From NCBI RefSeq assembly GCF_011050365.1, contig NZ_DRFV01000009.1:1-64000 (forward strand): a stretch of DNA of 64,000 nucleotides, in the 5' to 3' direction. Of the stretch, positions 39,112 through 47,658 are shown piece after piece (the stretch's first letter is position 1; the number at the start of each line of letters is the position of its first letter). Made by a program: the position numbers and the translations under genes. The notes beneath the pieces are model-generated. The model worked only from the letters and a program-made list of their open reading frames with translations. It had not been told where the DNA came from and did no database searches. Source of the stretch: Pseudohongiella sp. (GTDB lineage: Bacteria > Pseudomonadota > Gammaproteobacteria > Pseudomonadales > Pseudohongiellaceae).

Positions 39112-39696
39112 TTATCTACGCAACACATCGCTCAAGGGTTTACGTGGCGATGGCTTTTCCTTCTCCGCCAACTCATCCGGCAAAGTATCGGGCGCTGCCG
39201 CCACTCCAATGGCAAAACCGCACACAACGCGGTGATCGTCATCAAGATTCAGATAGGCAGCGACGTCTTCATGTTTGATGCCGCCCATACCGTGGGTATA
39301 CAAACCCATCTGTCGTGCCTGCACAGTCATGGCCATCCACGCGGCACCGGCATCGTATTCGGCGTAAATATTGGTTTTACCATTGTGGGGAAAGGTTTTT
39401 TTCACCACCACAAAACCCAACACGGACGCTTCGCGGGCCCAAGTCTGATTGCCTTCCAGCAGCAGATCCAGGTAGTCGTCGAAGGATTTTTCGGTGGATA
39501 CATGAAACACCCAGGGCTGGGCGTTAAAACAGGATGGCGCCCAGCGCGCCGCTTCAAAAAGCAACGCCAGGTCGCTATCGCTGATATCCGTTTTAACAAA
39601 AGCACGCGGTGACCAACGATTGACCAGCAAAGGATCAACACCGTCCAGCGCGTCGCGGGCGGAAAAATCGGGTGAAATGGTATCGGGGTACTTCAT
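39112..39696 (-). CDS. nitroreductase family protein
   Basis: 194 residues from the ATG at 39696, preceded by AGGGAG 6 bp upstream; the upstream TTG/ATG alternatives are less likely. The N-terminal NRWSPRAF, the central EAARWAPSCFNAQPW and the segments EYDAGAAWMAMTVQARQMGL and GIKHEDVAAYLNL are standard for FMN-dependent nitroreductases. It likely reduces small organic electrophiles or quinones using NAD(P)H. No partner is nearby. Confidence 0.9.
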   Translation of the reverse strand: MKYPDTISPDFSARDALDGVDPLLVNRWSPRAFVKTDISDSDLALLFEAARWAPSCFNAQPWVFHVSTEKSFDDYLDLLLEGNQTWAREASVLGFVVVKKTFPHNGKTNIYAEYDAGAAWMAMTVQARQMGLYTHGMGGIKHEDVAAYLNLDDDHRVVCGFAIGVAAAPDTLPDELAEKEKPSPRKPLSDVLRR

Positions 39697-39897
39697 CTGC
39701 AACTCCCTTATACGACACATTTAAGTGACAACAAAAGGATTGAGTGTACCGTCGATACCCCTGAGGTACCAGTTGTAGCGGGCACTGAGGTGGTTGGACA
39801 AAATGCACGTCCGTGTGCTCCCTGTCCCAAACCTGGCCAGGCCTTCCTGTCAACCAAGGCCGTCAACAATGGCTGTTAACCTTACCTGCCGCGGGGA

Positions 39898-40410
39898 TCA
39901 TAATGTGAAATCAGTTTTCACCCCGTTAACTGATACTGAGTAGTCACCGGCCGCCAGTCCGTCGGTCGGCAACGTGGCAATGACATAAAACCGGATCGCC
40001 TGTGCGACACAAACGTCGGATGTCGGCTCTGACTCGGGAATGGCAACCACGAAATCACCATTCTTGTAAGACACGGCCTCCGGCTCAATGCTGACACAGG
40101 CAGAACGCCAGCCTTTAGCCAGCACATCAACACGATCGGCTTCACGCAGAATCTCGACGGATTCAACACCGGCCAGGCTGCCTGCCTGCGATGCGGTAAT
40201 GGCAAAAGTGCCGTTGGCGTCCTGGGTTAACTCAACGTTGCGAAAATGGCTGATGTCATCCCCGTCCACCACAACTGCCTGCGGCAGTTTCAGTACGTTG
40301 TCGCGCAGCACCATCGGCGTCTGGTCGGCCCATGCCGCGTGTCCGAAACACAGCAGCAGGGCCATGCCCAAATACGTCTTCAAACTCATAGCATTGGTGA
40401 AATATTTCAT
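39898..40410 (-). CDS. hypothetical periplasmic protein
   Basis: 170 residues from an ATG at 40410 that has a strong GGAGG 6 bp upstream. Signal peptide through AWA (residues 1-27). The rest is a small beta-rich domain with two cysteines (WRSACVSIE and TSDVCVAQ), probably disulfide-bonded. No family is recognised. The upstream 285 bp (40411-40695) separate it from a divergent GNAT gene and should contain both promoters; I see no specific operator there. Confidence 0.6.
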   Translation of the reverse strand: MKYFTNAMSLKTYLGMALLLCFGHAAWADQTPMVLRDNVLKLPQAVVVDGDDISHFRNVELTQDANGTFAITASQAGSLAGVESVEILREADRVDVLAKGWRSACVSIEPEAVSYKNGDFVVAIPESEPTSDVCVAQAIRFYVIATLPTDGLAAGDYSVSVNGVKTDFTL

Positions 40411-40695
40411 CGTTTTCCTCCATAAAATTACGACTTCCACTCTAGGGTAACAAGCCAAAATGGCAGCTTTAACCCCCCTTCCCCAATACGAGACAAATAA
40501 TAGTGTGGGATTTATTCCCACGTCAATTGACAAAAAACGCAATCTGCATCCCGTGTGACGGCAATCACAAGCACATGCCGCTGGTGTACCGGGAAGTACC
40601 GGAATAGCAAAACAGTCCCCACAGATAACAACACACACAGTACAATCATCGCTGACAACATCATTTTTTGGACGCAACAATCGGGACGCAACACC

Positions 40696-41229
40696 ATGCA
40701 AGATCAACCGACACTGGCTACTGAACGCCTGTTATTACGACCATTTCAGGGCACAGACGCCGCGCGCGTGCAATCGCTGGCCGGCAACCCTGCGGTGGCG
40801 CGGATGACCAGCAACATTCCGCATCCCTATACCGATGGTGAAGCGGAGAACTGGATCGCGGCACACGCGGATGACTGGCAACGTCGCAGTGCGGCCATTT
40901 TTGCCGTGTGTTTACGCTGTGATGCTGAGCTGATCGGTGCCGTCGGCCTGATGAATATCCACCATGGCGACACCGAACTGGGGTACTGGATAGGTGAGCC
41001 GCACTGGGGTCAGGGCTATGCCAGCGAAGCAGTCGACGCCGTAATAGGTTTTGGAATGACATCACTTGAACTTGCCCGCGTGCATGCCCATCACTTGTCA
41101 CGCAATCCGGCATCTGGCAAGGTATTGAGAAATGCAGGCCTGACTCGCACCGGCAAAGGCACAGTGAACGCCCGCGATGGTGTGTCGCAGGAAGACGCCG
41201 AATTTTATGAACTGATTTTGATCGAATAA
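40696..41229 (+). CDS. GNAT family N-acetyltransferase (RimJ/RimL-like)
   Basis: 178 residues from the ATG at 40696. It opens LATERLLLRPFQGTDAARV, the usual start of RimJ/RimL-type acetyltransferases, and includes the acetyl-CoA loop WGQGYASEAVDAVIGFG and the late RNPASGKVLRNAGL. The acceptor, a small molecule or a protein N-terminus, cannot be deduced. It is divergent from the hypothetical periplasmic protein gene. Confidence 0.9.
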   Translation: MQDQPTLATERLLLRPFQGTDAARVQSLAGNPAVARMTSNIPHPYTDGEAENWIAAHADDWQRRSAAIFAVCLRCDAELIGAVGLMNIHHGDTELGYWIGEPHWGQGYASEAVDAVIGFGMTSLELARVHAHHLSRNPASGKVLRNAGLTRTGKGTVNARDGVSQEDAEFYELILIE

Positions 41230-41263
41230 CAGGATATTTTATTCACTGTAAGGAGGATCAATC

Positions 41264-41665
41264 ATGTTGCAGCAAAAGACTCTTCTCAATCGTTTCACCC
41301 TACTGGCCTCCATACCGTTGGCCTTAGCTGCGTGTGCCTCGTCTGGCTCAGGCACCAACACAGCGATCCTCAACGGCATGCAGGGCGAGGAGGAAAACTC
41401 CCTCTGTTTTAATCGCGACATTCGAAGCTGGCATCAGCTGGATGACTCTGCCATCGTGGTTGAGGCGCGCAACGACGAATACTACAAGCTGGAACTGGCC
41501 GGCGGCTGTAATACCCGCAACGCCTTCATGCAGATTGCAGTGGAGTCACGCGGCAGCTCGTGTCTGACGCCGGGTGACCGTGTCACCTTTGATCGCGACC
41601 TGGGTCTGAGCTGTTCGGTAACACAGATTAATCGCTGGCATCTGGCTGACATGGATGAACGCTGA
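41264..41665 (+). CDS. small lipoprotein, DUF6491-like
   Basis: 133 residues with a strong AAGGAGGATC ribosome-binding site. Signal peptide with lipobox ALAAC (Cys at about 24). The mature part, with CFNRDIRSWHQLDDSAIVVE, YYKLELAGGCNTRN and a late Cys in LGLSCSV, has the pattern of a small family of gammaproteobacterial lipoproteins with conserved cysteines that I associate with DUF6491. Function unknown. Confidence 0.65.
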   Translation: MLQQKTLLNRFTLLASIPLALAACASSGSGTNTAILNGMQGEEENSLCFNRDIRSWHQLDDSAIVVEARNDEYYKLELAGGCNTRNAFMQIAVESRGSSCLTPGDRVTFDRDLGLSCSVTQINRWHLADMDER

Positions 41666-41716
41666 AGGTTCGTATCGTCAGTCATGGCGTTCGGCGTGAG
41701 CGCCTGGCTTGCGGCA

Positions 41717-42424
41717 TCACCCCATGGCGCTCAGTATCACCCAGACTGTGATTGCGGTAGCGCTATATCCGAACAAGGCCAGCAAGCCGTCACGTGACAC
41801 CAGCGCCACGCCGAACAACATCAGCACGGCGCCGGCGACCGAGGATGAAAACAGAATGAGTTCCATCACCGGTAACAGGCAGGCAATGCTCAGGCAAATC
41901 ACGGCAATAATATAAATACTGGGTCCACGCACCAATACCCTCAATCGCGGCCTGGTAATGCGGTCAACGAATCGTGCCGACGGCTGCAGCCATCGGAGCG
42001 CAGTATGGAGTTTATCGCGGGGCACCCTCACGTTAAGCAGGCGAGCGGGCAACCAGAAGTGCTCACGGCCCAATAACATCTGTGACGTTACCAGTAACAC
42101 GATGCCAGCCACCATACTGGGAAAGGTCGGCACGCCGCTCAGGGGCGACACCAGCAACATGCCCACCAGCATCAACAGTGGCGCAAACGAGCGATCACCA
42201 ACAACGTGGATAATGTCACCGACACTGACCTTGCTGACGTCATGAGCTGCGGTGTCCTGGTCTGGGGTGTCCTGGTCTGGAGTATCATGGGCTGTGGAAT
42301 CGTGCCCTGCGCTGTTATCAGCAGCTGCGTCGTCGCCACGCAGCTCACCCAGATGCTCCAGCAATATCTCCAGCGATACAGCGTCGTGCTGACCCCCCCT
42401 TGAATCGGAATTATCTGTGCTCAC
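41717..42424 (-). CDS. ExoD-family membrane protein
   Basis: 235 residues. After a low-complexity Asp/His/Thr-rich N-terminus (repeated TPDQD units, residues about 40-62), the ExoD core begins at VSVGDIIHVVGDRSFAPLLML, followed by SPLSGVPTFPSMVAGIVLLVTSQMLLGREHFWLPARLL and C-terminal helices. ExoD proteins affect exopolysaccharide production in rhizobia; the biochemical role is unknown. Convergent with the DUF6491-like gene. Confidence 0.85.
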   Translation of the reverse strand: MSTDNSDSRGGQHDAVSLEILLEHLGELRGDDAAADNSAGHDSTAHDTPDQDTPDQDTAAHDVSKVSVGDIIHVVGDRSFAPLLMLVGMLLVSPLSGVPTFPSMVAGIVLLVTSQMLLGREHFWLPARLLNVRVPRDKLHTALRWLQPSARFVDRITRPRLRVLVRGPSIYIIAVICLSIACLLPVMELILFSSSVAGAVLMLFGVALVSRDGLLALFGYSATAITVWVILSAMG

Positions 42425-42543
42425 AAACGTGCAACCAGCACAGTCATCTGTGCCACCCCGGGCGGTAGTTGTAGCCGACGGATGAACGGATCAGGGCCTG
42501 ACCTGCCTTGCAACACGATCCTTTCAACATTAAGGTAGTTACT

Positions 42544-45012
42544 ATGAATATTAAACCTCTGGTCCTGATTACCGGTTCCAATGGCAATATTGGAACAGCT
42601 CTGCGGCGAAAACTCAAATCCGACTATGACGTTGTTGGTATCGACGTCGACGACGGCAAACATACGGATATCGTCGCTGACCTGACCTCGACAGACTCGA
42701 TGACGCTTGCGTTTCGGGATCTGGCGGACAGGCACGGCAAAAAAATTGCGGCTGTCATTCACCTGGCCGCCTATTTCGATTTCACCGGTGTCAAATCTCC
42801 CTTGTACGACAAGGTGAATGTTGAAGGCACGCGAAACCTGCTGTCAGCGCTTACGGATTTTAACGTCGAGCGCTTTATCTATTCCGGCACCATGCTGGTC
42901 CACCAGGCAGGTTCACCTGGCGAACGCGTCAACGAAAGCACACCGATAGCGCCAAAATGGGCCTACCCCGAATCGAAGGCAGAAACCGAAGCGGTGATTC
43001 GTGAAAACAGCGGTGACATGCCCTTCACTCTGCTGCATCTGGCAGGTTTGTACGATGACAATACCGCTGTGCCCACGCTGGCGCACCAGATCGCACGCAT
43101 TTACGAACGCGACATGAAAGCGCATCTGCATTCCGGTGACCAGGACGCCGGCCAGTCGTTTATTCATCTCGATGACATGCTTGACCTGTTCAAGCGCTGC
43201 ATAGACCGCCGCAATGATTTGCCGGCCGACGCCACAGTGCTGGCTGGCGAGCCCGACGTCATGAGTTACCGGCAGTTGCAGGATGAACTGGGCCGGCTTA
43301 TTCACGGCGCGGAAGTCTGGCGCACACTTTCCCTGCCCGAGCCGATTGCCAAGGCCGGTGCCTGGATGGAAGAAAAATCCGAACCGGTCGTACCCGACGC
43401 CATCGACCACGGCGAAAAACCCTTTATCCGCCCTTTCCTCATTGACCTGGCGTCCGATCACTATGCACTGGATATCACCCAGGCCAAACATCTGCTGGGC
43501 TGGGAGCCCAGCCATAGCATCGGCAAAAAACTGGAAATAATGGTCAAGAACCTGAAGAAAGATCCGGTGGCCTGGTACAGGAACAATGGCATTCGCCCGC
43601 CTGACTGGCTGGTAAATGCGGAAGAGAAAACCGATAAACCTGAAGTCATGCGCCAGCGGCACGAGACCTGGTACCGCGACGAACATGCCCGCAACATCTG
43701 GGGCGCGCTGTTCAATATCGCACTGGGTTTCTGGCTGATCGCATCCATACCTCGCCTGGGTTATGAATCCCAGGCGATGGCGGTCAGCGACATTGTGTCA
43801 GGCATCGCCATTGTCATCCTGGCTTCATTGTCTTTGTCATGGCGCCTGCCGTTGGCGCGTTGGGCGACGGCCGCCGTCGGTTTATGGGTGATGACAGCGC
43901 CGTTGGTGTTCTGGTCGCCGAGCGCAGCGGTTTATCTTAACGGCTCGGTGGTGGGTTTCCTGGTAGTCGCCCTGTCGGTTGCGCTGCGGCCGGCGCCGGG
44001 ACTGTCACCGCTGGCAGTGATGACCGGCCCCACCGTCCCCCCCGGCTGGAAGTACTCGCCCTCCTCCTGGCTGCAGCGACTGCCGATTATTATTCTGGCG
44101 TTTATCGGTTTTTTTATCTCCGCCTACATGGCCGCATACCAGTTGGGTCACGTTGACACCATCTGGGAGCCGTTTTTTGCCGGGGCACTGCCTGGTGATG
44201 GTAAAAATGGCACCGGCGAAATCATCACCTCCTCGATCTCCGAAGCCTGGCCGGTGCCCGATGCCGGCGCCGGGGCGATGGTCTATCTGCTGGAGATACT
44301 GGTCGGTGTGATCGGCTCATCACAGCGCTGGCGCACCATGCCCTGGCTCACCATCCTGTTTGGCATTCTGATCGTGCCGTTGGGTGCTGTCTCCATTACT
44401 TTCATTATCATCCAGCCTATTCTGCTGGATACCTGGTGCACACTGTGTCTGATGGCGGCTGCGGCCATGTTGCTGCAGATTCCGTTTTCGGTTGATGAGC
44501 TGGTGGCGACCGGACAGTTTCTGCTGCGCCGCAAACGCGAGGGACACTCGGTGCTGCGCGCGTTCATTTTCGGTGATACGGACGAGGGCAAAAAGGGCCG
44601 GCAGGACGACGCGGTGGATGATTTCCAGCGCTCGCCCATCGCCATCATCAAGGACATGTTCACCGGCGGTGTGCGGCTGTGTTATGGCCTGATAGCCTGT
44701 ATCGCGGTCGGCGCTCTGCTGATGCTCACGCGTTTATTGCTGGGGGCACAAGGGGGCATGGCCGACGCACATCACCTGATCGGTGCATTGATAATGACCG
44801 TATCGGTGACCGCTTTGGCCGAGGTGGCCCGTCCACTGCGTTTCCTGAACCTGTTCCTGGCACTGGGCCTGATGATTTGTGCGCTGGTGCTGGAAGGCAG
44901 CCTGCTGGTCACTATTGCGACCCTGGTGGCAGGCGTTATCGTCATGGCCGCCAGTATTCCCCGCGGACCGGTTAACGGGGTTTATGGCAGCTGGTCGCGG
45001 TTGATTGTCTGA
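42544..45012 (+). CDS. fusion: NAD-dependent epimerase (SDR) + SPW membrane domain + VKOR-like domain
   Basis: 822 residues from the ATG at 42544. An extended SDR with Rossmann motif GSNGNIGTAL (residues 9-18) and a YPESKAE active-site-like segment occupies about 1-350. An SPW-repeat region (IWGALFNIALGFWLIAS ... GLWVMTAPLVFW, about 380-480) follows. A vitamin-K-epoxide-reductase-like four-helix domain (about 510-670) contains a CTLC redox motif near residue 632, and more helices extend to the end. The fusion suggests a membrane-bound quinone- or thiol-linked oxidoreductase, but the substrate is unknown. The 3' end overlaps the convergent DUF3817 gene by 31 bp. Confidence 0.8.
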   Translation: MNIKPLVLITGSNGNIGTALRRKLKSDYDVVGIDVDDGKHTDIVADLTSTDSMTLAFRDLADRHGKKIAAVIHLAAYFDFTGVKSPLYDKVNVEGTRNLLSALTDFNVERFIYSGTMLVHQAGSPGERVNESTPIAPKWAYPESKAETEAVIRENSGDMPFTLLHLAGLYDDNTAVPTLAHQIARIYERDMKAHLHSGDQDAGQSFIHLDDMLDLFKRCIDRRNDLPADATVLAGEPDVMSYRQLQDELGRLIHGAEVWRTLSLPEPIAKAGAWMEEKSEPVVPDAIDHGEKPFIRPFLIDLASDHYALDITQAKHLLGWEPSHSIGKKLEIMVKNLKKDPVAWYRNNGIRPPDWLVNAEEKTDKPEVMRQRHETWYRDEHARNIWGALFNIALGFWLIASIPRLGYESQAMAVSDIVSGIAIVILASLSLSWRLPLARWATAAVGLWVMTAPLVFWSPSAAVYLNGSVVGFLVVALSVALRPAPGLSPLAVMTGPTVPPGWKYSPSSWLQRLPIIILAFIGFFISAYMAAYQLGHVDTIWEPFFAGALPGDGKNGTGEIITSSISEAWPVPDAGAGAMVYLLEILVGVIGSSQRWRTMPWLTILFGILIVPLGAVSITFIIIQPILLDTWCTLCLMAAAAMLLQIPFSVDELVATGQFLLRRKREGHSVLRAFIFGDTDEGKKGRQDDAVDDFQRSPIAIIKDMFTGGVRLCYGLIACIAVGALLMLTRLLLGAQGGMADAHHLIGALIMTVSVTALAEVARPLRFLNLFLALGLMICALVLEGSLLVTIATLVAGVIVMAASIPRGPVNGVYGSWSRLIV

Positions 45013-45347
45013 CTCTCACCATTACCCTCACCCTGACTCTGCGTTGGCTTTGGCGTTGGCGTTAACAGCCCCAGGCGCTTAAACCAGATCTCCAGGGGTA
45101 GCGTGACTAACGGCGGAATGGCGGCAAGAACGGCCAGCGCGGTCGCCCACAGCGGCCAGCGCAGGCGCCAGGCGGCAATAACAGTGACGACCACATAAAA
45201 CATGAAGGCGGCGCCATGCAGGCGACCGAACAGCCAGACCCCCAACTCAGTGGTTTCGGTGACGTATTTAAGGAACATGCCGATAAGCAATCCGGCCCAG
45301 GTAAGCGCCTCAATCAATGCGGCCATGGCGAAGATACGGCCAATCAT
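44982..45347 (-). CDS. DUF3817 membrane protein
   Basis: 121 residues with three hydrophobic helices. The N-terminal FAMAALIEALTWAGLLIGM and the segment GVWLFGRLHGAAFMFYVVVT are characteristic of DUF3817. The C-terminus is a Pro/Gln-rich tail. It overlaps the next minus-strand gene by 4 bp (co-translation) and the convergent fusion gene by 31 bp. Function unknown. Confidence 0.8.
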   Translation of the reverse strand: MIGRIFAMAALIEALTWAGLLIGMFLKYVTETTELGVWLFGRLHGAAFMFYVVVTVIAAWRLRWPLWATALAVLAAIPPLVTLPLEIWFKRLGLLTPTPKPTQSQGEGNGESQTINRDQLP

Positions 45348-45916
45348 TTGACGTTCTTGTCCTTCATGCCTTGCCGGCGCAGTTTGATCCTGCTTTTCAG
45401 ATCCGCCAGGCCGTGCAGGCTATCGCCCTCGCGTGCCAGATGGATGCCAGACAGGTAGCCGGCATAGGCAATACCCACCCAGATAACCACCGACGAACCA
45501 CCAGCATCAGGCCAGTAGCCAAACCACAGCAATGCGGTGACAATATTGCCCAGTTGCGACACCACCAGATTAACGAACAGAGCAACAATGCCATTGGCCA
45601 GCAGTGCCGCCAGATCGAAATTGAGGATGAAACTGAACATCTCACCCACCTCGATCACCAGCAGGGTCCACAGCACCGTCAGACCATAAAAGCCGCCACC
45701 AAAAAACAGCCATTGTTTGTACAGGTAGTTGCCGTGTTTGCTTTTGTTGGTTTTGTGCTGCTTTCTGAGTTCGGCAAGACGTTGGCGAATGGCCTGGTGT
45801 CCGTCGTCACGCGACAGCTGCCCTGCCCCGTAGAGCCAGTTGAACATGAGCCCGCCCAATACCGCCATGGGTAAACCGAGTTTGATGATGGCCTCTAGCC
45901 AGTCAAGAATGGACAC
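45344..45916 (-). CDS. hypothetical membrane protein
   Basis: 190 residues. One N-terminal helix (about 9-28), a charged linker (RDDGHQAIRQRLAELRKQHK) and three further helices (about 68-90, 98-122, 128-152) are predicted. It is upstream of, and overlaps by 4 bp, the DUF3817 gene, so the two are probably co-expressed. I do not recognise the family. Confidence 0.7.
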   Translation of the reverse strand: MSILDWLEAIIKLGLPMAVLGGLMFNWLYGAGQLSRDDGHQAIRQRLAELRKQHKTNKSKHGNYLYKQWLFFGGGFYGLTVLWTLLVIEVGEMFSFILNFDLAALLANGIVALFVNLVVSQLGNIVTALLWFGYWPDAGGSSVVIWVGIAYAGYLSGIHLAREGDSLHGLADLKSRIKLRRQGMKDKNVK

Positions 45917-45970
45917 GCCTGACGATTCCTTAATTGTGTATTAACCAGTTTGGATGAATCACGGTAATCA

Positions 45971-46270
45971 CATGATAATCCAGAAGGATAACGCTATAAC
46001 ACTGTATTTATGCACAGAATATATTTTTCCTTCAGTGCCTGGAAATGTACGCGAATATTCCCTTTCCGGCTACTGCGCCGACAACTTTTTCGGGCACTGA
46101 TTTATACCGTGACCCTTATCGTAGCCCGGACTCAACTCCAGACACTGACAATTGAACGCCAAAATCAACGCATGAGCACGTCTATCGATGAATTCACGGC
46201 CGTCACCCGGTGGCAGCATGAGCGGATGGACTATTCAATGGCGGCGGCTGGGTTGCAGGACGCAGATTGA
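45971..46270 (+). pseudogene. relic of a DUF222/13E12-type HNH endonuclease gene (internal deletion)
   Basis: This 300-bp stretch is a collapsed copy of the gene at 54348-55955. Its upstream part (45971-46027) matches the other gene's promoter, including TATAAC, the CTGT-N8-ACAG box and a CCTTCAG tail. A short block at 46087-46100 (CGGGCACTGATT) matches the N-terminal coding region. The rest (about 46120-46266) matches the last ~50 codons: IERQNQRMSTSIDEFTAVTRW against IERQHQHMGMDIDERTAVTRW, then MDYS. The whole HNH core is missing. Confidence 0.8.
46002..46017. promoter_or_regulatory. LexA-type SOS box of the HNH relic
   Basis: CTGT-ATTTATGC-ACAG fits the gammaproteobacterial LexA consensus (CTGT-N8-ACAG) and overlaps the downstream side of the TATAAC -10-like sequence. 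It is retained although the gene behind it has lost its core. Confidence 0.65.
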
Positions 46271-46447
46271 CAGTGGGATCGGGGCGGGGTTTAACCCAAG
46301 GACTACTGGCATTTTTTTCTATTCGATATCATCATGGCAATTGTTCTGCCAATTATCGGCGGTGTAACCGGTAGTTACAGCCCTGAGTCGGGGCACGCTT
46401 ACAAAAACCCTCTCTACACTGATGCGAAGTCGCTAAAGGAAAATAAC

Positions 46448-46969
46448 ATGACCAAGATATCAATCCTGCTGACAAGCCTGACCTCTGTAACGTTGCTAGT
46501 AGCCAGCCTGCATGCAACTGCACAGGAAACTCAGCCCGTTTTTATCAATAATGATGGCATAGGCTTCTCCCGCAAGAACGGTGATCTGACGGTGCCCTAC
46601 GATCCGGTAGCGGCATATGATCAGCACACCATCGCTGTGGCCGACTGTTCCCAGTTCAGGATCGAACTGAATGGGCTAAGCTGGTGCTTTTCATCGGCAG
46701 AAAATGCCCAGGCTTTCAGCTCCGCGACAACGTCTGCGGGAGACAACCACTACCTGCCTTTTGGCGGTGGTCATTGCGCGCTGGGTCTGGTGTTTAATAA
46801 TCTGACAGCACGCGGAGACCCCCGAACTGCCGTTCGCATCGGTGACCATTTGGTACTGAATGGAAACTTTGATGTGCGGGCCCGTTTTCTGACTGACACA
46901 GACACAAACATGACGCAGGCAGCCACGAACTTTCGGACTGCAATCAATGAGGGCAAACTGGTCGATTGA
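46448..46969 (+). CDS. YHS-domain-like exported protein
   Basis: 173 residues from the ATG at 46448 (AAGGA 8 bp upstream; the longer ORF from 46334 lacks a ribosome site). Signal peptide through ATAQ (about 27). The mature part, with VPYDPVAAYD, LNGLSWCFSSAENAQAFSS, YLPFGGGHCALGL, GDPRTAVRIGDHLVLNGN and a final helix, follows the order of YHS-domain proteins, which bind metals or haem-like ligands. The Cys in GGGHCALG is the family position. Preceding bases 46271-46447 show no other gene. Confidence 0.7.
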   Translation: MTKISILLTSLTSVTLLVASLHATAQETQPVFINNDGIGFSRKNGDLTVPYDPVAAYDQHTIAVADCSQFRIELNGLSWCFSSAENAQAFSSATTSAGDNHYLPFGGGHCALGLVFNNLTARGDPRTAVRIGDHLVLNGNFDVRARFLTDTDTNMTQAATNFRTAINEGKLVD

Positions 46970-47157
46970 TCGATGCCGGAAAAGCGGTTTTCGCACTGCC
47001 CGGAACTCTATTATCACGCGCCCAACAGAAGCGGTCCAACGGCTGTCAACGAACCGTAATTTGACATGAAGGCCCGAGGACCGATCGAATGTGAAAACCT
47101 GCATCGCCGCGCTGAACACTTTTTGAGCGCCGTGAATTGATGCACTATGATAAGCGA

Positions 47158-47646
47158 CTATTCCTGAGCTTCCGGCGTGTCTAAGATGCCGGTATCGATA
47201 ATCTCGTTGAAAAATCCAGTGAGTTGCAAACTGATAACCACTGGCGTGTCATTGTCATTGCGATAATACCAGCCATGCTGGCCCGACATCGGAGCGACCA
47301 GACTCCCCGATGAACTGATTGCAGCCTCGTCTTCGCGATAGCGCAGCCAGTAAGAATCATCGTCCGGCTCGTGCCCATGGAAATCCGCGTACACTGGACT
47401 TCCATCCGTAACCCAGTGATAGAGAATTACCTTGTCTTTATCCAGCGCCGCCGTTATCTCCGTTCTTTCCTGCGCCTGAAGAGTAATCTCAACTGAGTGT
47501 GTTTTAAAAACCGACTCACCGTGCTGATAGACTGCCGGATTATCCAGCGGACGAGGATCATCTGAACCACCCCCGCTGCACGCAGACAGCGCCAGCACGC
47601 AGATCACAACAACAATGGGTTGCGACTCAAATATTTTTCCAGGCAT
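47158..47646 (-). CDS. lipoprotein of the TonB/PepSY operon
   Basis: 162 residues from the ATG at 47646, chosen because GGAG lies 6 bp upstream; the longer alternative start at 47658 would place that ribosome site inside the gene. Lipobox LSAC followed by GGGS. The C-terminal half has the repeated pattern GQHGWYYRNDNDTPVVISLQLTGFF seen in small anchors encoded with PepSY proteins. It is the last gene of a three-gene operon (TonB receptor, PepSY protein, this). The role is unknown; metal transfer at the periplasmic side is an inference from the operon. Confidence 0.65.
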   Translation of the reverse strand: MPGKIFESQPIVVVICVLALSACSGGGSDDPRPLDNPAVYQHGESVFKTHSVEITLQAQERTEITAALDKDKVILYHWVTDGSPVYADFHGHEPDDDSYWLRYREDEAAISSSGSLVAPMSGQHGWYYRNDNDTPVVISLQLTGFFNEIIDTGILDTPEAQE

Positions 47647-47658
47647 GTTGTTCTCCAT

